The position numbers and the translations under genes were made by a program. Below are positions 1-7,643 of a DNA stretch of 36,635 bases, piece after piece. The first letter of the stretch is position 1, and the number at the start of each line of letters is the position of its first letter. The stretch lies in the NCBI GenBank assembly GCA_035380045.1, contig DAOSWM010000029.1, positions 1 to 36,635 of the forward strand. Reading direction: 5' to 3'. Origin of the DNA: DAOSWM01 sp035380045 (lineage in GTDB: Bacteria > Bacteroidota > Bacteroidia > Bacteroidales > Tenuifilaceae). The notes under the pieces are model-generated. The model made no database searches. It saw only the letters and a program-made list of their open reading frames with translations, and had not been told where the DNA came from.

Positions 1-30
1 ATCAATGATTGAGTGATTGGTTAAATTAAG

Positions 31-38
31 TAAATTTG
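31..38 (+). promoter_or_regulatory. Bacteroidota-type -7 element (TAAATTTG) for the DivIC gene
   Basis: TAAATTTG matches the Bacteroidota primary-sigma -7 consensus TAnnTTTG exactly. It lies 34 bases before the ATG at 73, implying a leader of about 27-30 bases. No convincing TTTG -33 element is seen; only ATTG-like words occur around 8-19. The match is seen; promoter activity is inferred. Confidence 0.45.
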
Positions 39-72
39 CGTATTAGGAAACTCCAAAATAATTTATAAAAAA

Positions 73-378
73 ATGACAGTAGCAGCGATTTGGAGAAAGA
101 TTTACCCCTGGCTAAGAAATAAGTATCTTCTTACCATTGTGATCTTTGTGCTTTGGATGTTGCTATTCGACAGCAGCAGCTGGATTGATGTTTTTCGCCA
201 GATTCGCCATATCCGTAAACTCGAGAAGGAACGAGAATACTACATCGAAAAGATTGAGCAGGACAGAAACCGGCTTAAAGAGCTGCGAACCAACAACGAG
301 AATCTGGAAAAATTCGCCCGCGAACAGTACCTCATGAAAAAACCCGATGAGGATATTTTTGTGATTGACGAGGAGTAG
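73..378 (+). CDS. Septum formation initiator family protein (DivIC/FtsB-like)
   Basis: A 101-residue protein with the DivIC/FtsB layout: a short basic cytoplasmic N-terminus, one transmembrane helix at about residues 19-34, then a charged coiled coil at about 42-85 rich in Glu, Lys and Arg heptads, and a short acidic tail. The end of the coil reads NLEKFAREQYLMKKPDEDIF, which matches the family pattern of an EKxAREQ(Y/L)xMxxPxE(D/E) segment. Family knowledge: such proteins form a complex with FtsL and FtsQ/DivIB and help assemble the division septum in the inner membrane. The ATG at 73 is preferred because a consensus -7 element lies just upstream. Length is normal for the family. Whether to name it divIC or ftsB cannot be settled from sequence, so no symbol is given. 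Confidence 0.85.
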   Translation: MTVAAIWRKIYPWLRNKYLLTIVIFVLWMLLFDSSSWIDVFRQIRHIRKLEKEREYYIEKIEQDRNRLKELRTNNENLEKFAREQYLMKKPDEDIFVIDEE

Positions 379-385
379 GTTCGGA

Positions 386-469
386 GATCGGTAATCGGTA
401 ATCAGTAATCGGTAATCAGTATTCAGTGATCAGTGATCAGTTGGCAGTCTTCAATTGGCAGTTGGCGGA
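386..469. repeat. Degenerate 7-bp tandem array (AATCAGT family), array 1
   Basis: Twelve heptamers can be read in unbroken register, starting 8 bases after the DivIC stop codon. Units are variants such as AATCGGT, AATCAGT, ATTCAGT and GATCAGT, moving to TGGCAGT and CTTCAAT towards the right end. There is no open frame or start codon context. The unit length resembles cyanobacterial STRR heptamers, but the unit sequences differ. Confidence 0.75.
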
Positions 470-472
470 GGG

Positions 473-521
473 CAAACTTTTGACGTTTGACATTTGTCTT
501 CATCCGTTTGACTTTCTCGAG
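473..521. repeat. Degenerate 7-bp array (TTGACNT family)
   Basis: Seven consecutive heptamers fit between the two AATCAGT arrays, including TTGACGT, TTGACAT, TTGTCTT and TTGACTT. The register is exact although the unit differs from the flanking arrays. It is weaker than the flanking arrays because two of the seven units (CATCCGT, TCTCGAG) are far from the consensus. Confidence 0.5.
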
Positions 522-525
522 GTGT

Positions 526-594
526 AATCAGTAATCAGTATTCAGTGATCAGTTACAGTCTTCAATTGGCAATTGGCAATTAGCAATTAGCAAA
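526..594. repeat. Degenerate 7-bp tandem array (AATCAGT family), array 2
   Basis: About ten units, one of them shortened to six bases, follow the same order as array 1: AATCAGT, then ATTCAGT, GATCAGT, CTTCAAT, then TGGCAAT and TAGCAAT. The shared unit order suggests that array 2 and array 1 are duplicated copies or arose from one template. The remainder of the spacer, 595-773, holds a further weak heptad run at 614-648 (AAACTGT, GAACTGA, GAATTGC, AAACTTT) and then plain AT-rich sequence without a gene, clear terminator or promoter. Confidence 0.7.
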
Positions 595-773
595 TTTTAA
601 AAATATTTCTTGTAAACTGTGAACTGAGAATTGCAAACTTTTACTCGTGCATTAGTGGAAAAAAAGTAATTTGCTGAATATATGAAACTTGGAATTTATT
701 TTTTGGGATTTTTTTATCATTTGAAATTCTTGAGGTGTAAAAGCTAACCAGAATTCAAACTCCAAGTCTAAGA

Positions 774-1778
774 TTATATATCCCTAAAAACTCTTTCCCA
801 GTAGTTTGCAAAAGTTTTACTGTTGAATTTTCTGTCGGGATGCGACCGGGAAATGGTTGGGTTTTGTGAATCTCCATCGATGCTGAACGAGAATACGTAC
901 CACTCCCCTTCCTCGTCGAAGGCCATGCTTCCAAAACGTAAATCGTACAGCCAAACCAAATTTTTCGAATCCCTTCTTACAGCGTAAAACCCATCTGTAA
1001 AGCGAATTAACTCTTGTATTTCTTTATTGTTTTTCAAATCTTTTAGTTCTGCTTCATCCCGATTTATATATTTAAAATCAATCTTTTTCTTATCAAAATT
1101 GCTTATGTATCCGTAATGGTAACCTACTGAATCCTCGGCAAGTACAAGCCAAAGCAGATTTGTAATTGGAAGTGGTGCAGTTTTTAACCGAGTGTACTGA
1201 ATGTTTTGCTCCGCAAGTTGTTTCTTTACATTATGTTCCAAATGAAGCTTATTGGCAACTGTTAGCCCAACAAATATCATAGTAAAAATAAGTGCAGCAT
1301 AAGAAATTAATTGTCGGATTTTATTTCCACGTTTGAAAAACAGAATGGCCAAAACAAAAATTGCGAGGGGAACTAAAAGCGTGAAATCGATAATTCCGAT
1401 AGAATCAAGCGCCAACCGGGCGTTGCTGAATGGTTCGAGAAGAGCAGTTCCGTACGTGTTGAAGCAGTCGATGGTTGAGTGAATGAGAATTGCGACGAGC
1501 GACATGAATGTCCACTGGTGAAAAGTTGCGTCCCTATGAATTTTTGAGATTATCCAACCCAGAATTGGAGCCGCTAAAACGGCAAAAAATATTGAGTGGC
1601 TGAATCCGCGGTGAACAAAAAGCGCCTTAACAGGATCGAACAGCCAAGTAACGGCCACATCAAAATCGGGAACCGAACCGGCAATTGCTCCCCAAACGAG
1701 CGCTTTACTTCCAACTTTCTTCCCTAAAATCGCCTCGCCGGTTGCTGCACCAAGAACAATATGTGTAAGTGAATCCAT
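774..1778 (-). CDS. Membrane-bound metal-dependent hydrolase family protein (YdjM/DUF457-like)
   Basis: A 334-residue protein whose N-terminus, MDSLTHIVLGAATGEAILG, and the later HRGFSHS motif (about residues 57-63) are hallmarks of the YdjM/DUF457 family of inner-membrane proteins, annotated as putative metal-dependent hydrolases. Several hydrophobic segments follow, at about 62-80, 90-105, 130-147 and 158-176, and the C-terminal 150 residues are soluble and unassigned. The conserved His and Asp residues (SVPDFD, HRGFSHS, HSTIDCFNTYG) could bind metal, but this is family inference and the substrate is unknown. It is transcribed away from rlmD, with 82 bases between the two starts. No strong promoter was found for it; only a one-mismatch -7 word (TTGATTTG on the minus strand) at 1825-1832. 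Confidence 0.75.
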   Translation of the reverse strand: MDSLTHIVLGAATGEAILGKKVGSKALVWGAIAGSVPDFDVAVTWLFDPVKALFVHRGFSHSIFFAVLAAPILGWIISKIHRDATFHQWTFMSLVAILIHSTIDCFNTYGTALLEPFSNARLALDSIGIIDFTLLVPLAIFVLAILFFKRGNKIRQLISYAALIFTMIFVGLTVANKLHLEHNVKKQLAEQNIQYTRLKTAPLPITNLLWLVLAEDSVGYHYGYISNFDKKKIDFKYINRDEAELKDLKNNKEIQELIRFTDGFYAVRRDSKNLVWLYDLRFGSMAFDEEGEWYVFSFSIDGDSQNPTISRSHPDRKFNSKTFANYWERVFRDI

Positions 1779-1790
1779 GCTAATATTTAT

Positions 1791-1798
1791 TAACTTTG
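1791..1798 (+). promoter_or_regulatory. -7 element TAACTTTG upstream of rlmD
   Basis: TAACTTTG fits TAnnTTTG exactly and lies 62 bases before the GTG start of rlmD, in the divergent spacer with the YdjM-like gene. No clear -33 TTTG at the expected distance. Confidence 0.4.
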
Positions 1799-1860
1799 TG
1801 CGCTAATTTTTAGTAGAAACATCTCAAATCAACTTTCGTTCAACCCCAAAAGTACTAAAA

Positions 1861-3267
1861 GTGAGAAAACGTAAACCAAATCCATTGCTCCAAAAAGTAA
1901 GAATTGAAGAGATTGCTGCCGAAGGCAAAGCGCTTGCCCGTGTTGAGGGAAAAGTTGTTTTTGCTCCGTTTGCAGTTCCCGGCGATTTGGTGGATATTCA
2001 GGTTACCAAGCGGCGAAAAAGCTACATGGAAGGCTACATTACTGCTTACCACGAACTTTCAGATATCAGGGTTGAACCATTTTGCCAACATTTTGGAATT
2101 TGCGGCGGATGCAAATGGCAGAGTCTTCCGTACGAAATGCAGCTGGAATTCAAGCAGAAACAGGTTTCCGATCAGCTGAAGCGAATTGGACGAATTGACC
2201 TGCCGGAAATCAGTAAAATTGTTGGTTCTGCAAAAACAATGCACTACCGTAACAAGCTGGAATTTACCTTCAGCGCTTCACGCTGGCTCACCCGCAACGA
2301 AATCCAAAGTGGTAATGAAATAGAGCAAAATTCAGTTCTTGGCTATCACGTTCCGGGAATGTTCGATAAGGTTTTTGATGTTCGCGAATGTTTTCTTCAG
2401 CCCGAACCTTCGAACTCAATTCGTTTGGCCGTAGGAAAATTTGCGCTAGAAAACGGGTACACATTTCACAACTTTAAAACCCGAGAAGGATTTCTCCGAA
2501 ACCTGATAATCCGCAATAGTTCAAAAGGTGATGTGATGGTAATTCTTGTGGTTTCAGAAAACGATACTGAAAAAATTGAAGCAATTCTGGAGCATATTAA
2601 ACAACAATTTCCGTCGGTTACATCGCTGATGTATGTAGTAAACTCAAAACTTAACGACAATATTAACGATTTAGACGTTGTTTGCTACCACGGAAACGAC
2701 TTTATAATGGAGGAGATGGAGGGAATACAGTTCAAGGTTGGACCAAAAAGTTTCTACCAAACCAACTCTGAGCAAGCCTACGAGCTGTACAAAGTTACCC
2801 GTGAATTTGCTTCCCTCACGGGAAAAGAAACAGTTTACGATCTTTACACCGGAACCGGAACTATTGCAAATTTTATTGCAAAAAAATGCTACAAAGTCGT
2901 TGGAGTTGAGTACGTTCCCGAAGCCATTGAGGATGCAAAGATTAACTCCCAAATAAACGGAATAAATAATACCCATTTCTTTGCCGGTGACATGAAGGAT
3001 GTTCTTACCAGAACTTTCTTTGAGGAACATGGTAGTCCCGATGTGATAATTCTCGACCCGCCTCGCGCCGGTGTTCATGCTGATGTTATTGAAACTGTAA
3101 AAGCATCGTGGCCTTTCAGGATTGTTTACGTTTCGTGTAACCCGGCCACACAGGCGCGCGACATCAGCCTACTCTCCGATTTGTATAGGGTTGCCAAAGT
3201 TCAGCCGGTTGACATGTTTCCACACACTCACCATGTTGAAAACGTGGTTCTACTAGAGAGGAAGTAG
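1861..3267 (+). CDS. rlmD: 23S rRNA (uracil-C5)-methyltransferase RlmD (RumA-type)
   Basis: A 468-residue protein with the full RlmD/TrmA layout. An N-terminal TRAM domain (about 8-65) is followed by an iron-sulfur motif CX5CX2C at Cys75, Cys81 and Cys84, with Cys177 (RECF) as the likely fourth ligand of a [4Fe-4S] cluster. The SAM-binding loop is DLYTGTGTIANF, followed by the DPPRAG motif. The nucleophile is Cys426 in YVSCNPAT, and the C-terminal THHVE Glu is the expected general base. Family knowledge: it methylates C5 of a uracil in 23S rRNA (U1939 in E. coli) using S-adenosylmethionine. The start is GTG; the next Met is well inside the TRAM domain, so GTG is required. RlmD and RlmCD-type specificities cannot be told apart from sequence alone. 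A second family member is at 6518-7636. Confidence 0.88.
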   Translation: MRKRKPNPLLQKVRIEEIAAEGKALARVEGKVVFAPFAVPGDLVDIQVTKRRKSYMEGYITAYHELSDIRVEPFCQHFGICGGCKWQSLPYEMQLEFKQKQVSDQLKRIGRIDLPEISKIVGSAKTMHYRNKLEFTFSASRWLTRNEIQSGNEIEQNSVLGYHVPGMFDKVFDVRECFLQPEPSNSIRLAVGKFALENGYTFHNFKTREGFLRNLIIRNSSKGDVMVILVVSENDTEKIEAILEHIKQQFPSVTSLMYVVNSKLNDNINDLDVVCYHGNDFIMEEMEGIQFKVGPKSFYQTNSEQAYELYKVTREFASLTGKETVYDLYTGTGTIANFIAKKCYKVVGVEYVPEAIEDAKINSQINGINNTHFFAGDMKDVLTRTFFEEHGSPDVIILDPPRAGVHADVIETVKASWPFRIVYVSCNPATQARDISLLSDLYRVAKVQPVDMFPHTHHVENVVLLERK

Positions 3268-3306
3268 AAGTCAACAAAAAAAGCAATTAACATAGAGCTG
3301 CTGGAT

Positions 3307-3324
3307 GTATACACTAAAGTATAC
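3307..3324. promoter_or_regulatory. Inverted repeat GTATAC-N6-GTATAC
   Basis: Two GTATAC words separated by six bases lie between rlmD and the enhancer-like sites of the permease gene. Each word is itself palindromic, so this could be an operator for another regulator, a weak hairpin, or chance. No second copy was found in the window. Confidence 0.25.
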
Positions 3325-3349
3325 TTCGAAATTCTTTCCATTTTTTTTC

Positions 3350-3386
3350 TGTTCGGTATCGTACACCCGTTGTTCGGAATCGGTTA
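3350..3386 (+). promoter_or_regulatory. Tandem enhancer-like palindromes (putative UAS) for the sigma-54 activator
   Basis: The first site, TGTTCGGTATCGTACA at 3350-3365, is a near-perfect dyad of the form TGTnCGnnnnCGnACA. A second, weaker copy, TGTTCGGAATCGGTTA, is at 3371-3386. The sites start 21 bases apart, two helical turns, so they face the same side of the DNA. They end 57-77 bases before the -24 element. A very similar site stands before the adaptor gene at 31680. I infer binding by the NtrC-family regulator encoded at 25298-26677. Confidence 0.6.
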
Positions 3387-3442
3387 TTATTTCTTTCCCA
3401 ACACACAACATAAAGGCCTGTAAGCATACACCTTAACCTACA

Positions 3443-3458
3443 TGGCACGGTGGTTGTT
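3443..3458 (+). promoter_or_regulatory. Sigma-54 promoter (-24/-12) of the FtsX-type permease gene
   Basis: TGGCAC, five bases, then TTGT matches the sigma-54 consensus TGGCAC-N5-TTGC with one change in the -12 box. The invariant GG is in place, and the ATG is 54 bases downstream of the element. No TAnnTTTG element is seen in this spacer, which supports sigma-54 as the main route of transcription. Confidence 0.65.
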
Positions 3459-3511
3459 AAAAAACATAGAACCATGTATTAGGAATAAAAAACCACAAAA
3501 AACCAACAAAT

Positions 3512-5935
3512 ATGTCAATCTTCGACAGCTACATTAAAACCGGAATCAGAAACCTTAAGAAGCATCGTTTTTACTCATTCATCAACATTTTTGGGTTAGC
3601 AATTGGCATTGCAGGAAGTTTACTCATTTTCCTTTACGTTATTAATGAGCTTAGCTACGACAAGTTTCATGCAAATTATGAGCAAATTTACCGCATTGGT
3701 GTAAGAGGGAGTGTTAGAGGAGAGCCAATAAACATGGCTGTTTCGTGTGCCCCAATGGCAAAAACACTACCAACGGAATTTCCTGAAGTAGAAATTGCAA
3801 CCCGATTTCGGCAAATGGGTGATTGGCTAATTGGGTCGGGCGACAGGAAGTTTAACGAGGAAGAATTCCTATTCGTTGATTCAACCTTCTTTGAAGTTTT
3901 CAACTTCAAGCTGATTAAGGGTGATCCAACAACCGTTTTGAATCGTCCGCGCACCATGGTTATGACCGAATCGGCTGCCAAAAAGTATTTTGGTAACGAG
4001 GATCCCATTGGCAAAAGTATCCGGGTTGAGAACGACTCTACTTTCTTTGAAATTACCGGCCTAATGGAAGACCCGCCCGTAAATAGCCATTTCCATTTTG
4101 GCTTGCTGGGATCGCTCATTTCGTACCCTCGTCAGGCAAACAACGAATTTTGGATTTCCAATAATTTTTACACATACGTTAGGCTTAAGGAAGGAACCAA
4201 TGCCCAAGAGTTTGAAGGGAAACTCAGGCAATTGCTAATAAAATACATTGGACCGCAATTGCAACAGGCACTAAATGTTACCATTGAGGAGTTTGAAAGC
4301 AGCGGTAATAGCTACGGTTTCTTCATTCAACCACTGAAAGATATCCATTTAAAATCGAAGTTGCAGTATGAGATTGAACCCAACGGGAACATACTTTACG
4401 TTTACATTTTTTCTGCTGCTGCAATACTAATTCTCCTTATTGCCTGTATCAACTTCATGAATTTAGCCACGGCACGTTCAGCAGGTCGTTCGAAGGAGGT
4501 AGGCCTGCGCAAGGTGGTTGGTTCGAATAAAAACAAGCTGGTGCTTCAATTCCTCACCGAATCCATAATTGTAAGCTTTATCGCACTGCTGGTAGCGCTG
4601 GTAATTGTTGAAGTAACGCTACCCTCCTTCAACAACCTTTTAGGGTTGAAGCTTCAGGTTGGCTACTTTAAAACCTGGTTCATAGTTCCAATTCTTTTTG
4701 TATTCACCATTTTTGTTGGCCTTCTGGCCGGAAGCTACCCCGCATTCTACATGGCATCGTTCAACCCTACCAGCATTCTGAAAGGGAAACTTAGTCGCGG
4801 GGCAAAAAGCAGCACGCTACGAAGTATCCTGGTTGTGTCGCAGTTTACTGTAACCATTTTCATTCTGCTGGCCACAGCAGCGGTTTACATTCAAATGCGC
4901 TACTACCAAAGCAAGGACCTAGGTTTTGAGAAGGAGAATAAGCTTATAATAAAACGCTCCGATGGGTTGAAGCGCAACATGGATTCATTCAAACAGGAAG
5001 CCCTGAAAATACCAGGGATACACAGCATAGCTAATGCAAACTCAATTCCAGGAAGAAACTTCAGCCTGAATGCTATGCTGCTGGAAAACGACCCCAACCC
5101 CGGAACAACCTACTCAATGGATCAAGCGTGGGTTTCACCTGGGTACGAGCAAACGCTGGGATTACGATTGGTAGAAGGACGATTTCTGGATGCTACAATT
5201 CCATCCGACAGCTTCGCAGTTGTTATCAACCAAACTGCAGTTAAAGTTCTGGATTTGGAAAATCCGCTTGAATCAAGAATTATGCACCCCGGTGGAGACA
5301 ATAGACCCTTCAACATTGTAGGTGTAGTTGAAGATTTCCACATTAAGTCGCTTCAAAGCCCAATATCACCCGTGGTGCTAACATTTATGCCCGGGAACTG
5401 GGAGGGAGTTGTTGTAGCTAACCTCGTAAAAGGGAAAGAGAAGGAGAGTATTGCGAAGCTGGAAGAAATATGGAAACGATTTTCTGAATTCCCATTTGAG
5501 TACTTCTTCCTTGAGGATGAGCTAGCCAACTTGTATAAGGGCGAGAAGCAAACCGGAATTGTACTCATTTCATTCTCCATACTAGCAATAATTGTTTCGT
5601 GCCTTGGGCTCCTTGGCTTGGTATCGTTCACAACTTCACTACGAACGAAGGAAATTGCAATTCGAAAAACGTTGGGTGCAGCCGATTCGAAAATCGCTCT
5701 CATACTTTTTGCCGATACCTTAAAACTTATCGGAATCTCAACGGTTATAGCACTAGTTGGTTCATATTACGCTATTGACACATGGATGCAAAACTTTGCA
5801 TACCGCGCATCAATTAACGCCCCAATATATATACTGGTTCCTTTGGTTATTACTGTAATTGCTATTTTAGTAATAAGCAACGAGGTAATGAAAGCAGCAC
5901 GAAGGAACCCGTCCGAGATATTAAAGTATGAATAG
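3512..5935 (+). CDS. ABC transporter permease, two-domain FtsX/MacB family, without ATPase
   Basis: An 807-residue inner-membrane permease made of two FtsX-like halves, each with a MacB-type periplasmic domain. Transmembrane helices are expected at about 21-43, 290-312, 342-365, 390-412, 437-459, 680-702, 730-752 and 768-790. The sequence RSKEVGLRKVVGSNKNKLVLQ and its counterpart RTKEIAIRKTLGAADSKIAL in the second half are the coupling-helix motifs of this family. Family knowledge: MacB-like permeases do not carry substrate across the inner membrane but transmit ATPase movement to periplasmic partners (mechanotransmission), often for lipids, peptides or toxins. No ATPase domain or neighbouring ATPase gene is present. 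The closest candidate partners are the adaptor, ATPase and TolC-like channel at 31834-36016, which share its putative regulatory sites. A strong hairpin terminator follows. Confidence 0.85.
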   Translation: MSIFDSYIKTGIRNLKKHRFYSFINIFGLAIGIAGSLLIFLYVINELSYDKFHANYEQIYRIGVRGSVRGEPINMAVSCAPMAKTLPTEFPEVEIATRFRQMGDWLIGSGDRKFNEEEFLFVDSTFFEVFNFKLIKGDPTTVLNRPRTMVMTESAAKKYFGNEDPIGKSIRVENDSTFFEITGLMEDPPVNSHFHFGLLGSLISYPRQANNEFWISNNFYTYVRLKEGTNAQEFEGKLRQLLIKYIGPQLQQALNVTIEEFESSGNSYGFFIQPLKDIHLKSKLQYEIEPNGNILYVYIFSAAAILILLIACINFMNLATARSAGRSKEVGLRKVVGSNKNKLVLQFLTESIIVSFIALLVALVIVEVTLPSFNNLLGLKLQVGYFKTWFIVPILFVFTIFVGLLAGSYPAFYMASFNPTSILKGKLSRGAKSSTLRSILVVSQFTVTIFILLATAAVYIQMRYYQSKDLGFEKENKLIIKRSDGLKRNMDSFKQEALKIPGIHSIANANSIPGRNFSLNAMLLENDPNPGTTYSMDQAWVSPGYEQTLGLRLVEGRFLDATIPSDSFAVVINQTAVKVLDLENPLESRIMHPGGDNRPFNIVGVVEDFHIKSLQSPISPVVLTFMPGNWEGVVVANLVKGKEKESIAKLEEIWKRFSEFPFEYFFLEDELANLYKGEKQTGIVLISFSILAIIVSCLGLLGLVSFTTSLRTKEIAIRKTLGAADSKIALILFADTLKLIGISTVIALVGSYYAIDTWMQNFAYRASINAPIYILVPLVITVIAILVISNEVMKAARRNPSEILKYE

Positions 5936-5950
5936 TTTTGCTGCACAAAG

Positions 5951-5993
5951 AAAGCGAGGGTGGTTACAAATTGTAGTCACCCTCGTTTGCTTT
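5951..5993. terminator. Bidirectional hairpin terminator
   Basis: The 8-bp arms CGAGGGTG (5955-5962) and CACCCTCG (5978-5985) enclose a 15-base loop, with outer AAAGC/GCTTT pairing extending the stem. It lies between the convergent permease gene and the small minus-strand gene at 6008-6421, and can serve both. Confidence 0.75.
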
Positions 5994-6007
5994 AGAACCT
6001 ATACAAA

Positions 6008-6421
6008 CTAATCGTCGAATGTTGCAAACCATGCGTACGCTTCTTCAATGGAGTTGAACAAACGCAGGGTGAACTTAAACTTATTTGTTGCCTGAAGAAT
6101 TAAGTTAAGGTAGTACTTTTTAAAAATAGTGCCATCGAAAATCACGCCACCACGTTTTAATCCTTGCTTCAGGGCTTGTGGTAACATTACTGTTTCAAAC
6201 CACTTCCGGTTTTCCGGGTTAACCATACCCTGCCGCCTGGTATCTGATAAAAAATTATAAATGGGTACCTGAGCATTCTTCTGAAAATCAAGCGCCGAAA
6301 TAAATGCACTTTGGTACTGTTCCTTTGTAAGAGAACCGTTCCAAACCAATTGAACCAACTTTCTTTCAGGTATATACGACAACTTAACGTAGTTTTCCTC
6401 AAGTATTATGGTTTCACTCAT
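6008..6421 (-). CDS. Hypothetical protein, STAS/SpoIIAA-like fold
   Basis: A 137-residue soluble protein with no signal peptide or membrane segment. The order of predicted strands and helices (EENYVKLSYIPERKLVQLVWNG, then ALDFQKNAQVPIYNFLSDTRR, then helices, ending FNSIEEAYAWFATF) resembles the SpoIIAA-like/STAS-related proteins common in Bacteroidota, which end in an 'S.eeAl.WL' helix. Function is not known for these proteins, and I cannot name a partner. It has its own plausible promoter just upstream and is separated from the efflux operon by 96 bases, so it is probably transcribed alone. Downstream is the bidirectional terminator shared with the permease gene. Confidence 0.6.
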   Translation of the reverse strand: MSETIILEENYVKLSYIPERKLVQLVWNGSLTKEQYQSAFISALDFQKNAQVPIYNFLSDTRRQGMVNPENRKWFETVMLPQALKQGLKRGGVIFDGTIFKKYYLNLILQATNKFKFTLRLFNSIEEAYAWFATFDD

Positions 6422-6444
6422 GTAGAAAGTATCTTAATCTTCTG

Positions 6445-6475
6445 CAAAGTAATAAAAATGGTGCTTAAAATCAAG
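6445..6475 (-). promoter_or_regulatory. Putative promoter of the STAS-like gene
   Basis: On the minus strand a -33-like CTTG (6472-6475) is followed 19 bases later by TTACTTTG (6445-6452). Each has one mismatch to the TTTG / TAnnTTTG consensus but the spacing is ideal. The predicted transcript would start about 17 bases before the ATG at 6421. Confidence 0.4.
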
Positions 6476-6517
6476 CTTTACAAGTAAAAAAGCCAAAAAG
6501 GAGAAACAACTTGAAGT

Positions 6518-7636
6518 TCAAAACACTTCCTTTTCGAACAGAGCTAAACATTCAACATGGTGAGTTTGAGGAAAGAAATCGAACGGAATTGCAGCCTTGA
6601 GCGAGTAGTTTCGCTTGGTTAAAAATTGAACATTCTTTGACAAAGTTCCCGGGCTGCAGGAAAGGTAAGCTATGCGCTGAGGTTTTGCTATTTTGGTAAT
6701 CCACTCCAAAACCTCGGGTTCAATTCCGGTTCGGGGAGGGTTAACGTACATTAAAATTTTCTTTGAGAGGAAAAGTTGCTGAAGCAGAAATTCTGTTAGC
6801 TGAGGTATTCGTAGCATGCAGGATCCACGAAGAAGTATAGCGCCAGGCGCATTCAAACTTGCACACTCTAAAGCTTCACCGCTGGTTTCCACGCCAACAC
6901 ATTGAACGTTCCTTTTTCGCCATCGGCGAAGGGAGGTTCCGGTTCCACAGTACAAATCGAAAACATACGAAAAGGAGTCGGGATTCAAAAAATCTTCAGC
7001 AATATCGAGCGTTTGGTGGTAGAGTTCCTGAATTTGCTGCTGGAACGATGATGAACCGTACCACAATCCGTACGAATCGGTTGAGAGTCTGTTTCCAAAA
7101 ACGTGAACCCATCCGCCCTTCTCAAAAAGTCGTCGCCCGGCCGATGGGTTAAAGTGAATCCAAAAACCATCAACACCAATAACTTTGAGCTCATCAATTA
7201 ATTCCTCAGAAATATAATCGACTTTCTCTGGCGATTTTCCTTTTACAATAAGCACACACTGTGCTTTAGTTACAACAAGAAATGCCAAAGGGAAAATATC
7301 AGCAGATGGAAGTTTATCGGTTAAAGTTTCAACAATTTTATTTACTAAAGGATGGTGAACCGGACATTGGTGAATTGGAATTACCTCGTCCATCGATTTC
7401 GTTCCGAAAAACCAGCGGTTTCCTATCCATGCGGCAGACAGCGTAACGCTAGTGCGGTACCCCCACCTTTTTTCTTCCTCAACCGAAACAATTGGTTTTA
7501 CCACATCGCTCCACTGAGCCAGCTTCTTTTCTACAAAACTTTGCTTCTGCGCCAAACTCTCCTGCATGGTCCATCCACGATGCGAACAGCCCCTGCAGCG
7601 AGGATTACAACCTTCATCAAATTTGTTTAGCTCCAT
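6518..7636 (-). CDS. TrmA/RlmD-family RNA uracil-C5 methyltransferase lacking a TRAM domain
   Basis: A 372-residue SAM-dependent RNA methyltransferase. Near the N-terminus is a cluster-type cysteine motif, CX3CX2C (Cys10, 14, 17), with Cys91 (HQCPVHHP) as a likely fourth ligand. The SAM loop is DLYCGTGTSLRRW, then VNPPRTGIEP; the nucleophile is Cys327 in YLSCSPGT, and THHVE near the end supplies the general base. Unlike RlmD at 1861 there is no N-terminal TRAM domain, and the first cluster spacing is X3 rather than X5. The target RNA is unknown. The ATG at 7636 is preferred to the TTG one codon earlier. Only 7 bases separate it from the SDR gene, so it is the last gene of the efflux operon. 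Confidence 0.78.
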   Translation of the reverse strand: MELNKFDEGCNPRCRGCSHRGWTMQESLAQKQSFVEKKLAQWSDVVKPIVSVEEEKRWGYRTSVTLSAAWIGNRWFFGTKSMDEVIPIHQCPVHHPLVNKIVETLTDKLPSADIFPLAFLVVTKAQCVLIVKGKSPEKVDYISEELIDELKVIGVDGFWIHFNPSAGRRLFEKGGWVHVFGNRLSTDSYGLWYGSSSFQQQIQELYHQTLDIAEDFLNPDSFSYVFDLYCGTGTSLRRWRKRNVQCVGVETSGEALECASLNAPGAILLRGSCMLRIPQLTEFLLQQLFLSKKILMYVNPPRTGIEPEVLEWITKIAKPQRIAYLSCSPGTLSKNVQFLTKRNYSLKAAIPFDFFPQTHHVECLALFEKEVF

Positions 7637-7643
7637 CAATCTT

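Noticed and set aside
386..594. CRISPR array
   Set aside because: The repeats are 7 bases, contiguous and degenerate, without spacers or cas genes nearby.
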